Source of the DNA: Cephalotus follicularis
Taxonomy: Eukaryota; Streptophyta; Magnoliopsida; Oxalidales; Cephalotaceae
Assembly: GCA_001972305.1 (NCBI GenBank)
Contig: BDDD01000430.1
Location: 310,001-374,000 of the forward strand
Direction: 5' to 3'
Length of the DNA: 64,000 bases
Numbering within the stretch: position 1 is the first letter of the stretch; each line of letters opens with the position of its first letter. Under the pieces are notes generated by a model. That model worked only from the letters and a program-made list of their open reading frames with translations. It had not been told where the DNA came from and did no database searches. The position numbers and the translations under genes were made by a program. Of the stretch, positions 32,991 to 45,370 are shown one piece after another.

Positions 32991-33929
32991 TTAATGTTAC
33001 ACACAAGAAAGGGGAGAAAGGCTACGATGCAACAAAACTCACATTAAAATACTTTTATCTTTTTACAATTTCTTTTATAAACACTCCATTATTATTATTT
33101 TTTTTTTGAAATCGATTGGGCTTGTGAAATCTTCCTGCTTCATCTTTTAAAAAAGAAACGAAAAAAAATCCCAACGTTTATTTTACTCAATCAAAAAATA
33201 TTATAAAAAAAAACCTATCTACGTCGACATCACAACAACTAACTTAAGTATATAATCACCATAATTAAGTTATTTATGATTAATATTTTTTAAATCCAAT
33301 TCTTAGATTTGATGTTTTAGCTTTTTAAATCACTATATAAATTTTCAAATCAATTAAATATTTTCAACTATTACAATTAAACATACAAAATTTAACTATT
33401 TTATAATTTACTTACTTACAATAAAAGATTAGTTTATTAAATTGAATATCTATATAACTTAAAATTTTATATGAATAATCTATATAAATATAATATCAAA
33501 TCCGATATAATATGTAACTGAAAGCACATTTTACTGAATCATAAATAAAAAAAACATCAAGTTGGCTATAAAAGAAAATTAGCCAACTTTGCCAAGAAGC
33601 AATAAATCATTGGGCTGTAACTGAAAGCACATTTTACTGTTAACTATAACAAAAAAAAGGTCAAACATCAAGTTGGCTAATACATTGCACAACGCTGCAG
33701 ATTTGAATGTACAGCTACATTTTGAAGGTATGAAAAACCAAAGGCTAGGCAACATTACCAACAAAACCTAGCACACTGTATTAAAAACAAGTAAAAGAAT
33801 GTACAGCTACATTTCAAGTAACAGCTCAAGAAGTGGATTTCACTTCTCTCTTCAGTATTTCCTGGAGAAAATAGACATCAAAGATATTAACTTATATCAA
33901 ATAAAAGAGTTGCCTAAGATTTCCTCTTT
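32991..33929. other. AT-rich region downstream of the oxygenase gene, with a local duplication
   Basis: It holds the presumed 3' untranslated and termination region of the minus-strand oxygenase gene. GTAACTGAAAGCACATTTTACTG occurs near 33514 and again near 33618, and ACATCAAGTTGGCTA follows each copy, so about 104 bp is tandemly duplicated. GTACAGCTACATTT also occurs twice (about 33709 and 33800). Confidence 0.6.
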
Positions 33930-36900
33930 TCACAACAGCCATACCAGTTTTGTGGCAGCAATTGCCTGACGCTGCCTTTCTTTCTTCTGACGTTGGCACT
34001 CTCCACACCAATTCGAATAATCTTTTTGATATTTCTTCAATTCCCGAAAGATTGAACTGAAAGAAAACGATGGCAATATGAGCAAAAGGAAAATTGTATT
34101 GAAAAACTATTCCTCAGAACTACACAAAACTGAGTTATCCAATTCTGGTAGAAATACTTAAAAATGAACAAAGATACAGAGTTGTTGCAGAGAAGATTTG
34201 TCAACAAGTAAATTCTCCACATGGGCACCCGTAAAAGTGATACATAGGAAAAACAAAATCACAGCAGCTGCTGAAAAAGATGATAAAAACGTTAGCGGCT
34301 TGTGATTGCTCGCTCCAGCTAATGGCTACTTCACATCACAAAGCTTTATTTCTAAACTCCAAAGCTTCAAACGAAGCAAAATTTATTTTATTCCTTTAAG
34401 ATTATTACATTGCTTTTCTGTGTAATTCACACAATGAACAACAGTATAAGAGAATCCTCATTTCAAATGTCATCAGATATCAGCCTTGGGCTATGTTTCC
34501 CATGATTTTCTAGAGGAAACATGTGAGAGAAAGATACCTTCTGCACCACAATATTAAGTTGACCCGACGCCCTGATGTTGTCGCTCTGGCACCATGGCGA
34601 TGGCGCCCACGATGAAGAACTGCTCGTCCAGGAACATGGGAATAATCCAAAGTTTCCTATTTATGTATCAAAAAAAATTATCACACGAGTCTAAAGTTGC
34701 AAGCAATGACAAAATGCAGAAAGTTCCTAGGTAATTACCATTTTCTATTGGGCCAGCACGTATACAAATTCAGTTCGAGGAGACAATAATTTTTAGTGTC
34801 ATTTAGAAAAGGGAATTATTCGAGGATTACCTTAAGAGACACATAACGTTTTAAAATTATTAAAAATATGATAATACGATTCAAGCCTATATATGCTCTA
34901 ATAAAAGTTTTCCATTTTCTTGGATTGATGTACCTCTGGTTGAGTCTCTGAATTCACATGTTTATCACAACGAACACCTCGAAAGAACAATTCTCCACCA
35001 GAAAATTGCTTACCCAAGCAAACATTCAAAGTGACTTCTGAGTCGTCTACATGGAAACCTACAAACACAAAGTTCTTGAGATTTCCCAAGAGCCTCTCAA
35101 GCTACAATTTTAGCACTTTATGTCCAAGGACAGAGTGGAAAAAATTCCGTGGTAGGAAGGGGGGAGGAAAGATTATCACAGCATGCAAACCAGATTAAAA
35201 TAATTTAAAGGAATAAAATATAACATAAACAGAATAAGCATTGCCCATTTATCTGAACCCCAAAAAATCCACTCGTGTGGGAAATACATGATGACAAGTC
35301 CGACAATGAATGATAACATCATTGCACAGTCCCAACACAAAGATTACATCAAATCATATAGAGCAAAAGTTTGAAGAAGGAAACCAGGTTTGTTTCAAAA
35401 ACTTCTTCTCACAAAATAGAGTAGAGAGGAAAATAAGCAAACAATTCTTTTAGTGAATTCCTTAAATATCTATTCACCGTTGCTAATGTTTCATATTTTA
35501 GTCCTGAAGTATGTTGAATGTTTCATATTTTAGTCCTGAAGTATGTTGAACACACTATAAACTAAACAACTTTATCATTCATGGAACTTGTGACGATAAT
35601 TAAACAAAAAGGCAAAAAGAAGCACTTACCAAGCTCAACATCCCTATCAATTCCATATTCAACCACAAAACCGTGATGAGAATCTAGTGTGGATCCACCA
35701 ACTTCAGGAAAGAAGACTGCATAGCATAGGAAAAAACAGATATGAGCTAAGCCATAGTTCTGATCTTTTACTATAAGCTTCGATTTGTAGTCACAATCTC
35801 ATAATAAAATGAAACAAATTACCTCTAGATATGGGGAGTATAAATTGATCCAAGAACTCGTCAAGCATGGTTTCCATGCCAAAGTCATCAAGAACAGCAC
35901 CATATTTGTTCATAGTGTTTGGTCTCATTATTCTTAATTTTGTCTCATGGACCCATCTTTCAAAGTTTTCTACCTAAGCAATCAGAACCTGATAATATAA
36001 AAACTAAAATGATGGGAAGAATTACATCTAAAATGATGGGAAGATCGAAACTATACCTCAGATAACAATAATTCACAAAACTGTGGCTGAAGCATTTCAA
36101 ACGTAAAAACTCCTGGAATGGGTTCAGCCATTATACTTCTAAAACTCTCCTCTGTATTATCATTGATTGCTTTGAGATATGAGGGGACAAAGAAGTTTGC
36201 GGCATGCATAGAGTAAAGCTCCATATGTAGAGGCTGCAAAGAGAACAATGCAATATAAAACACATATAGAAGTTGACAAAGACTAACATTGTTAATATGC
36301 TATATGAAAAGAAAAACAATTTCATATGGGATCAAGGCAGATCCTAAATCCTATAGCAAAAGAACCAAACGCATTTCTTTCACATCACATTATGACAATC
36401 TTAAGGGGTCCTATAATTTTTCTTTTTTACATAAAACATCATGATGGAGAATCAATTGAATAGCATTCAACACACAAATGTACCCGATAGTTTGATATGA
36501 TCTTCTGCCTGTATTCTCTATGCCTCTGGACCTGTTAACAAAAGTGTAAAAAACATGTGTAGTAAAGAAGAAAGTATTATAAGGGAAAGAGAGAAACAGT
36601 AGGGCACCAGGCTATGTGTCATACCAGGATGGAGAAATAACAAAAGACATGAAATTTTCAAAGAATTAAAAAAATTAGGAGCAAATTCTGAGAGTGAGTT
36701 AATGATAAAAACAACATAGATTGTCCTCATTGATACAATAAACATTATATAGACACTGGAACCCATAGAAGAACATATTTCATATATATTATGTTTATAT
36801 TTTGTTATATGCTACTTAAATTAATTAAGCGGATACATTTTCCGGAGCTAGATTGCTTAAGCTCCATCAAATTAGGGTTTAAAAATTACAAAAAGGAAGA

Positions 36901-37314
36901 AATAACACATATCAAACTCTTGAAATCCCCCAATTATTGATTTCGAATATATATACACACAAGTGGATACAATGCACACACCAGGTATAGAATTAGAAAT
37001 GAACAAGTTAGCAGTGATATTGTGATGCTTACACGTGTGCGTTCACCGTCAGGGGAGTAACGGAGTAAAAGATCGCGCATGTAGTGGAATTTGAGGTCAC
37101 GTGAGGTGTTGATGATGGAAGCAGGTAAGTACCTTTCAAGAGAGCTAAAAAGCAAAGGACTATACTCCAATTGCAGGTCCTCGTAGCTATCTGGCTTGTG
37201 ATCTGCGGTCGGGTTCAGTCTCAGTCTATGAGAAGCCACGCCCGATGGGAATACGACCCCGTTTCTATTGCTAGCTCTCGCCTGCGGGTCCTTTCTGGGA
37301 GTTTCTAGAGACAT
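33930..37314 (-). CDS. ICU11/CP2-like: 2-oxoglutarate/Fe(II)-dependent dioxygenase, ICU11/CP2-like, eight exons
   Basis: Predicted exons: 37314-37033, 36531-36484, 36233-36057, 35973-35823, 35716-35630, 35058-34934, 34656-34538 and 34056-33930. All junctions are GT-AG and in phase, giving 371 aa, close to the roughly 395 aa I recall for the Arabidopsis proteins. The N-terminal half carries FHYMRDLLLRYSP and VQRHREYRQKII. The catalytic part has FFPEVGGSTLDSHHGFVV, then GFHVDDSEVTLNVCLGK with H251 and D253 as iron ligands. HVPGRAVLHRGRHRHG (distal His probably H311) and ATTSGRRVNLILWC follow. A Cys-rich, basic tail (WCGECQRQKKERQRQ) ends the protein. ICU11 and CP2 are nuclear proteins linked to Polycomb-type repression of developmental genes. 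The substrate here is inferred by family only. The gene shows no truncation. Confidence 0.9.
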
Positions 37315-37799
37315 TGAGCTTCCTAGTTTTTTTTGTTTTTTGTTTGAGAGAGAAAGGGGAATTATATTGTGGTTTTAGAGAGAGATTGGTGATTTTGAGA
37401 TAATTTTAAGAAATGTACGGTCTGAGTTGGTGAAATTAGGGTTTTTTGAGGATTGTGAGGAAGGAAGAAGACGAACGTTAGGGTTTGGTTCGGCGTGGAT
37501 TTGGCATTGAGTATGTGGACCCACAAACATCACCACGTCAGCATATCCACCTCAAAAGCTTAGACCATACATAGTCTTTGTTTGGTATTGGGACTCAGTT
37601 TGGATTTTGGTTTGATTTTGTGCTTCAATTTGTGTATATTTGCAAGTTTGGTTTTAGTTTGTTTGTGGATATTATAGTTTGCGTGATCTTTTTTCTTGTG
37701 TGTTTTGTGATTCATTATTTTGTTTGGATTGTGGTTTCGTGAGTTGATTGTTTTGTGGGTATGGATTATGAGTCACAGTTGTGGATAGGTTACTGGTGG
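37315..37799. other. Upstream region of the oxygenase gene
   Basis: A CT-rich leader on the minus strand lies just upstream of the ATG (complement of GAGAGAGAAAGG near 37348 and TAGAGAGAGATTGG near 37377). The rest is T/G-rich on the plus strand. No clear TATA box was assigned. Confidence 0.5.
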
Positions 37800-38540
37800 T
37801 TGGGTTGCTTGGTTATTTGCGCAGTGAGGATCGTGAGAACATAAACAATAAAACCAGTGTCCAAGCAATCATGCAACTCCGAATTCCAGCAACTGGCAAG
37901 TGCAGGTTGTGGTTTGTTTCCTGAGGACTGTGTTCCAGTCTGCAGCTAGGCATTTCGAAGATGGAAAGCACAATGGTGATTATAGGTTCTTGCACCTGGG
38001 TTGGGCGCTTCCAGCTTCTTGGGTTGCTGGTTTGTGAACTTCATCCCATCTCCTTCCAGGCTCATGCTTCTAATGGTGCAGATGCCATGTTTGTGGATAG
38101 CGACATGAATTGTTGCTGGATTGCTAGCAGGTGAACTTTGTGAGTATTGCGTGTGCAGTATGGTTGTCATCGCTGCAGGTCAGTCCAAGCTGCAGGGTCT
38201 GGTATACTTCAGTCCAGGTCACGCAGCTCCGATTTACAGTAGATGGCAAGTGCAGTAGGTTACGGTTTTGTTTCCTGAGGTCTGTGTACCAGTCAGTAGC
38301 TGTGCAATTGGAAGATGGATATGCAGAGTGGTGATTTTAGTTCAAGCATCTGGGCTGGTTTCGCTCCCAGGTTCTTGAGATGCTGGGATAGGAGCTTGCT
38401 CATCCAGTCTCCTTCCGAGCTGATGTTTCTCATGGTGCAGCTGCTTGGTGGTTGTTGATGGCGACATGAATTGCTTACTGGTTTGCTGGAAGGTGAATAT
38501 TGTGAGCATTTGAGTGTGCAGATGGTTCTTCCAAGTTGCA
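37800..38540. repeat. Tandem duplication of a non-coding block of about 350 bp
   Basis: Landmarks recur about 350 bp apart: CAACTCCGAATT near 37873 and CAGCTCCGATTT near 38223; GTTTCCTGAGG; CATCCCATCTCCTTCC and CATCCAGTCTCCTTCC; GCGACATGAATTG. The copies are diverged by eye (perhaps 75-80% alike). No long open frame is shared. The region up to about 38790 (ending in ATAAATAAGAGTGTATCC and a T run) may be the tail of a LINE-like or transcribed non-coding sequence, but no LINE domain was found. Confidence 0.7.
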
Positions 38541-39496
38541 GGGTCTGGCTTAGTTGTAGGCTTTACTCTGCTGATGTGCAGATTTGTATCTGAGTTTTTA
38601 TAGCTTTTTTTTTTGTTCTGTTATGCCTTGTTGATATTAGGCTGATAGATGGACAGATCTTGTTTGTGTCTTTATGTTTTTCAGCAGGTTATGCTTTTGC
38701 TGTTTTGTGACACTCTTGTGCTTTTATAAATAAGAGTGTATCCACCCTTATTCGGGTGTTTTTTTTTGTATATTTTGTTATAAATATACACACTTTGAAC
38801 TTGTTAAAAAAAAACCAAAAAATTATCAGTAAACAAATTGTACCATTGTAAAAGAAGAAGAAAAAAAAAATTAACAGAACAAAAACTACAAAGAAAAAAA
38901 CAGTGGTCTATTGTAAAAAAAACAAAGCAAAAGAGAGAAAAGAAATGAAAATTTATCGTGATAGAATTGAGGGATGTGCAAAATGAGCCTGAATGTCTCA
39001 AACTATATCACAAAGGGAAGGGAGATAAATGAAAATTTATCGTGATAGAATTACTCGTAGTTTAATAACATATCCTTCATGATCATTTTTTTAATTTTCA
39101 AGTACTATTAACATTAATATGTATTTTTGCATTATTTATGTAACTTAACAATTATTATAAAATTTTTGGTATTGTTAATTTATTAATCATGTTATGTAAT
39201 ATTATTCATTATCATATTGATATATAGAGACATATATACATGGTAGGTAGCGTAATGAATATTTGTTTTGTTGATAAAAAATCTAATTTATATTTTTTTA
39301 ATAAATTTCTCCAATATAAAAAAAATGATATGAATCCGTCTCTAACATAAATGATGTAACTTGATAAGAAATTTTATAAATTTTAATATTTGAAAAAGAA
39401 AAGTAATAAATAATCTAAATTCATAATTTAAAGGATAAAAATTATGGATAATATGAATTTTATTTAGGTTTGTTACCAATAACTAATCAAAATAAA
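38541..39496. other. T/G-rich then AT-rich sequence, nothing recognised
   Basis: GAAAATTTATCGTGATAGAATT occurs near 38947 and again near 39031, a short direct repeat. Otherwise there are homopolymer-rich intergenic bases with no gene signal. Confidence 0.5.
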
Positions 39497-39710
39497 CATT
39501 TATAATTTCATATCCATTTCAGTCATTTTAAATGTTCACAGTAGTTTCAAAAATATATTTACCAAACACATATTCACTGCAGAATCACTTTTATATTGAA
39601 TTTACCAAACGTTTTTAGCTTCCTCACAGCACTTTTGACAAAAGCACTTTTACTAAAAGTACTTTCAAAAAACACTTTTACGAAACACACAGCATTACCA
39701 AATAGAGCCA
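39497..39710. mobile_element. MITE fragment related to 32622-32990
   Basis: It shares ATTTATAATTTCATATCCATTTCAG, GTTTCAAAAATATATTTACC and GCTTCCTCACAGCACTTTTG with the right half of the first MITE. It ends AGCATTACCAAATAGAGCC, a terminal form common in plant MITEs. The left half is missing. Confidence 0.65.
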
Positions 39711-40053
39711 TAGTTATGGGCGGAGGGCCAGTCCGGCCCCAATTTATAGAAGCCAATTGCCGCCATTTTGGCTGTCTGGGTCAGATCCGGTCAAGTGACC
39801 AGGTCAATTGGGCCATAAAAAATCAGAAATATGTATTTGATTTATATTTTGTATTTTTAGTTCAGCATTCTTGTTGCATTAATATCAAGGAAAAATGTCG
39901 CATAACAGAAATATGCGCTTGACATTTTTCACATGAGCTAGAGATGTACTCAAAAACATTCCTGACCATAAAAACTTCACCTGTATCTCATCTGAGATTC
40001 AGTCCACCATGTTGTATTTTCAAGCTTTGGATGAGTACTCTTAGCCTCTGAAA
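39711..40053. other. Sequence left of the hAT fragment, no gene seen
   Basis: It contains GGCCAGTCCGGCCCC and GGTCAGATCCGGTC, GC-rich phrases. Similar ones lie beyond the C-terminal hAT fragment (53640-53735), so both may belong to the hAT element's non-coding ends. No clean terminal inverted repeat was found. Confidence 0.4.
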
Positions 40054-40460
40054 GATGACGACCAGTTTGATTCGTTTGCCAACGATGATCCGGTTGCAGA
40101 CCATGTAAGTGACGACAAGGACGAGGACGTAACACAAATGCCTTCAGATGTTGTAGCCTCAGCGTTCAAAACTCTTCCACTGCAACCTAACCTTGTTCCT
40201 GCTGCAAGGCCCATCAACATTCTTTGGTTTGGGAGTACATGGAAATCCTTGAAATCGACTTTATTCAGCTAGTATTCTGCAAGGTATGTAATGCCAAACA
40301 TTACGATATTCAAAATAGTCAATGCACCAGTACTTATATGAGACACTTGACGCCATGCCTTAAAGAACACGACATTGTATTAGGCGCTCAAATATCGTCG
40401 GTCGCTATCTGTGCCGGCTCTAGTAACTTTCAATTTTTCAATTATGTGCATAGACAATAA
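40054..40460 (+). pseudogene. hAT transposase, N-terminal BED zinc-finger part
   Basis: An acidic stretch (DDDQFDSFANDDPVADHVSD) is followed, after an apparent frame slip near 40220, by SLVWEYME and a BED-type finger. The finger is CKVCNAKHYD then STYMRHLTPC, with Cys-x2-Cys and a His/Cys pair. This finger binds the transposon ends in hAT transposases. The frame stops at 40460. The middle of the transposase is absent, and the C-terminal end appears only at 53090, beyond the inserted retrotransposon, on the same strand. Confidence 0.75.
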
Positions 40461-40752
40461 TTAGTTAATTTTATTATATGCAAATAATTACTCTTAAGCG
40501 TTGTTAACCACCCAATGTTTAGGGATTGGATAACCACTGGAGTTAATATGGCATACATTTGTCAGAGACTATAAAAACAAATTTAGAGGAGTGAAACAAA
40601 AACTGATTGATTGTTTTACAGAAATAAATAGCTTTGCACTTACCTCGAATATATGAACAAGTAGTGTATGTGGTTGTTTTATTTGCATTACAGCACATTA
40701 TATCAATAGTAAATAGCTTGTGCAAGGAAAAATTATTTCATTCCATCTATTT
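40461..40752. other. Remains between the hAT BED part and the retrotransposon
   Basis: AT-rich with no clear protein similarity. It could be an intron or degraded transposase. TTGGATAACCACTGGAGTTAATATGG reads like coding relic but does not stay open. Confidence 0.4.
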
Positions 40753-43204
40753 TGTCACGCCCCGAACCACGATGAGGATCCCATGGCCTGGCGTTTGACA
40801 TTCCATCCTCACAATCCATCTTTATACCTCATAGCATACCATCCAAATACGCTATAATTTAAAACTTTAATACATAATCATGCATGCAGAAACAACTGTT
40901 CAAAACTTTCATAGATGAACCCAACATAATCCATAATACAACATACATAACTTAAGCACTGCCACAAGCCAACAGGTCAACACAACTGAATACAATATGT
41001 TCTTATACAACAAGGTAGATAGAGGAAATTGCATTGCAGCTAGACATCCTGCTCTGCAAGCCATCCCGTCTCAAGTCGAGGCGTTCTCAGCACTCGTCCC
41101 TAAAATGTTGTGCCCATTTCAAGAATGGATCAGCCAAACATGGCTACGTAGGTAATACTATATGCAATGAAGTGAACATATATATATACAAGTATATGCA
41201 TGGCATGTGAAATGCATGAATGCCAATTGTGGACAACGTTAGTATATCAACAGTCCCTCAGCGATGGTATACTTAACGAGTCCTGATCACATAAAAGATC
41301 TTAGGTCTACAGACACTCCATAATTCAATCCATAACCATCTATGGGTACAAATAATCCATAAGGTCTCAGTACTACTCTGCCCCTCAGGACAGAGATAGT
41401 ACTGCCACCGACTACCTATATTTTCGGGGTCGTAGCCAAGTGAGGTCGAGATAACACTGACCACATCAATGCTAGTCCTCAAATGGTCCTAGCCCGTAAC
41501 CGTAATGCTAGTCTTCAATGGTCCTAACCCATAACCGTTTTTCATTGGTCCATCCACAATGAGGTGTCCCTCGTAGGCTAAAGTGGTGTCCCATACCCTC
41601 CAGTAATGTGGTCTAACACCCATAATCCTCATAACGAAAATGAAAATTATGAATGGGTTATATCATTAGGTCTCAAACAATAACAAACCATCAACCATAA
41701 CCATACCATAGGCGTTACCATGTAATACCCGTAACCCATTACTATATATTCATTTAAAGGATAAGGACCTAACCATAAATGATCAAGTGAGATCCATCCG
41801 TCAAAACCATTTGCAAAACCATTTTCTATATCCATTTTCCATAACCATTTCTTGGTTCCTATCGGAGTTATTAAAACAAATGGAGAGGAAGTCCAGTCAG
41901 GATATCTGCGTCCAAACATCCCAATTGAACTAACCTAACCATTTATTGAAAACCTTTTAAGAAATCCATTTGAAGATCGATTTTTGAAGATCATTTGGTT
42001 TAAAGAAGAGTTCACATAGGCTACACAGCCTTAGGGAGGCTTCCTACCCATTTGAAGTTAAAAGCATTTGGGATTGAAAAGGGGTTGAAAACAATGTGTT
42101 CTGTAGAAAACATGGTGCTAAAAGCCGACCCTTTGTCACAAAGGGCCTATGGTTTACAGGGTTAAAGCGGCGACATTTGAGAGAGGCATCGACAGTTAGC
42201 TGCACCTAAAGCGTCGACGGTTTCATGCAAGGCGTTGACGGTTAAGGTGTTACACCTTAAGCGTCGACCGTTTAATCTCCACATAAAGCATCGGCTGTTG
42301 CCTTAAGCGTCCACAGGCTATTTATTAGGTGAAGCGTCATCGGTTAGAGCAAAGCGTTGATAGTTTTGGATCCTATCCAAAAGCGTCGAGTGATTGCTCG
42401 AAAGTGTCGACCATTTACTCACAAAGCGTCGACGCTTTTGGCCAAAACGTCGATGGTTGGGCAGTAGCAGAGAGTTCGTCAAACATTCAAAAACCAGTTT
42501 AAAATTCACTTTAAATCCATTCAAACCATGTAAAACTTGATCCAAAGGAAGTTAGAAGCCTCCTATGGTCGATTACAACTTTAAACACTTTTAAAACCCC
42601 AATATCCATGCTTGTAACTCATAATCAAGAGAAAGAAGAGAATGGGCTTATAAATCTATAACTCTCAGTTCTCTCTCTAATTTCCCTTTAAAGCCATAAA
42701 TAATCATAAAAATAACCCTAACTCATCCATATAACCTATATCCATCCATCTATAACCATATAAACATGCAGTCCAATCAAAATGCATGGATTCAAAGCAT
42801 ATATGTAGAACCTATCTCAATTTTGTTGAGAATGAAGAACAAGCTGATTGGCTGCTTGAATCCTTGTTCTGCTTCTCCCTTTAAGTTCTACACCTGCCAT
42901 GAACCCAAAAACTCCTTCTTTGCTCGATTCTACCCATACACTCTCTCTAACTCACACTCTCTCTAGAAATAGAAAGAGAAATGAAAATGAGAATAGAAAG
43001 AGTTAACTCGTCTACATATAGACTCCTTTAGAAAAAAACTTGAAAAACATGCCCTAGGTTCGGTTGAACCCCCATAACCCATAAATAGACATAAAAGTGG
43101 AAAATACTATAGTATATATACAATCCATACCATCCATATATACAGTACTGTACAATATCATATAAATACAAACAATTTTTGTACCTATATACTCGGGGCT
43201 TACA
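40753..43204 (-). repeat. Left (3') LTR of the chromovirus
   Basis: It runs TGTCACGCCCCGAACC to TCGGGGCTTACA on the plus strand. It matches 48086-48920 and 51405-53088. AAGCGTCGAC-type motifs are clustered at 42140-42460. Confidence 0.9.
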
Positions 43205-43218
43205 CCCTCCCCTCCTTA
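43205..43218 (-). other. Polypurine tract of the chromovirus
   Basis: The minus strand reads TAAGGAGGGGAGGG immediately before the LTR start TGTAAGCCCCG. Confidence 0.85.
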
Positions 43219-43247
43219 TAGAAATCTCGTCCCGATATTCCCTAAGG

Positions 43248-44999
43248 TCAAAACAAATGAGGGTATAATGCTCTCACGTTTTCTGCACGCTCCCATGTTG
43301 CTTCCTCGAACCCATGATACTGCCATAACACTTTAACCAAGGCGATACTCTTGTTCCTTAACTGCTTGACCCGGCGATCTAGAATCTGAACAAGCATCTC
43401 CTCAAAACTTATATATGTACTCAATTCCAACAGCTCATACTGTAATACATGCGGAGGATCCGAATGATACTTCCTCAGCATCGATACATGGAAGACGTTA
43501 TATACCTCTGACAAATTCGGCGGTAAGGCAAGTCTGTAGGCAACTGTACCTACTCTCTCAAGGATCTTAAAAGGTCCTATATACTGTGAAGCTAACTTTA
43601 TTTTCTTGCCAAACCTCATAATTCCTTTGGTTGGTGAAACCTTGAGGAACACATGATCTTCCATGGAGAACCCTAAGTCTCACCTTCGATTGTCTACATA
43701 ACTCTTCTGCCTGTTCTGAGCTGTTAGAAGCCTTTCCCTGATAACCCTGGCCTTTTCTGTCGTCTCTTGCACAAGGTTTGGTCCTATAAGACTCTTCTCG
43801 CCTACCTCGAACCAACAAACTAGGGTTCTACACTTTCGACCATAAAGATTCTCATACAGTGCCATCCTAATGCTAGAATGATAACTATTATTGTATGAGA
43901 ACTCCACTAATGGTATGTGCTTGTCCCAACTGCCGCCCCAATCCATTACACATACCTGGAGTATATCCATCAGAGTCTGGATCGTCCGCTCAGACTGGCC
44001 ATCTGTCTGGGAATGAAAAGCTGTGTTGAAGCTTAATTGAGTACCAAAAGCTGCTTGCAGTTTCTTCCAAAATAGCGAGGTAAACCCTGGGTCCCTGTCG
44101 GACACAACACTGACTGGTACTCTGTGAAGCCTAACAATCTCCTCAACGTACAAGGATGCCAACCTCTCCAGCAAAAAAGTCATCTTGATCGCTAAGAAAT
44201 GTGAAGACTTTGTAAAGAGATCAACGATAACCCATATGGCATCTCGGTTAGACCTTGTCTTTGGTAACCCTGTCACGAAATCCATCGTGATATGCTCCCA
44301 TTTCCACTGTGTTACCGGTAACGGCTGAAGCAATCCAGCTAGCCTCTGATATTCTGCCTTGACTTGCTGGCATGTCAAGCAAGAGGAAACATATTCTGCT
44401 ATCTCCCTCTTCATGTTATTCCACCAATAACTGAGCTTCAAGTCTCGATACATCTTGGTACTCCCTGGGTAAACTGAGAAACTAGAGTGATGAGCTTGGA
44501 ACAAAAAATCATCCTTCAGCTCCTTACTATCAGGAACACAAACCCTGCCTTGGAACCTAATTAATCCATCACCATGCATCAAGAACTCGGGTTTTAACCC
44601 TCCCTGACCATCCAATGCAGCCTTGAGCAAGCCTTCATCCATACTCTGAGCCTTTATGATTCTGTCCAACAACCTCGGTCGTATTTGGATTTGAGCTACT
44701 GTCAAGCAAGCTAATTGGCGGCTTAAGGTGTCTGCAATCACATTAGCCTTGCCTGGGTGATACTGTATCTCACAGTTGTAGTCATTAAGCAGCTCCATCC
44801 ACCTCCTTTGTCTCATATTTAGATCTTTCTGAGAGAAAATGTGCTTTAAGCTTTTATGGTCCGTGTACACATCGAACTTGGTACCATATAAGTAATACCT
44901 CCATTTGCGTAGTGAAAAGACTATCGCTGCCAACTCTAGGCCATGTGTGGGATAACTCTCCTTATGAGGCTTTAACTTCCTTGAGGCATAGGCAATCAC
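43248..44999 (-). pseudogene. RNase H, integrase and chromodomain tail of the chromovirus
   Basis: A 439-codon open frame starts with RNase H (VYTDHKSLKHIFSQKDLN, IQYHPGKANVIADTLSRQ). The integrase zinc part (YVSSCLTCQQVK) and catalytic core follow, with MDFVTGLP, VVSDRDPGFTS and DGQSERTIQTL supplying D, D and E. A stop at about 43680 separates it from the C-terminal part (QYIGPFKILERVGTVAYRL, VFHVSMLRKY). The end, ALVKVLWQYHGFEEATWERA, is a chromodomain-like tail thought to steer integration to particular chromatin. Only one or two disabling changes are visible in this half. Confidence 0.92.
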
Positions 45000-45370
45000 C
45001 TTCCCATACTACATTAAAACACAACCCAAACCGTTCCCTGATGCATCACTGTACACCACGAAGTCCTCATTGCCCTCTGGCAAAGCCAATATCGGCACAG
45101 AAAATAGACGATGTTTTAACTCTTGGAAACTCTGCTCACAGCTGTCATCCAAAACAAACACTGTCTTTTTCTACGTCAACCTGGTCAAAGGTGTAGCAAT
45201 CCATGAGAATCCTTCTACAAAACGGCGGTAACACCCAGCTAGCCCAATAAACTATGGACCTCTGTCATGTTTGTAGGTCGTTTCCAGTCCTTTACTACTT
45301 TTATCTTTGTTGGGTCCATTGATAAACCAACACTGGAGATAACGTGACCCAGAAAAGTGACCTCTGACTA

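Noticed and set aside
37813-38334. Short frames over the 350-bp duplication
   Set aside because: The two copies do not keep a common open frame.
39596-39922. Plus-strand 108-codon frame
   Set aside because: It starts in MITE sequence and runs into unrelated DNA with no protein similarity.
42140-42460. Evenly spaced GTCGAC motifs as a possible CRISPR-like or satellite array
   Set aside because: Motifs are short, palindromic and irregularly spaced inside an LTR, and the flanking LTR is alignable between copies.
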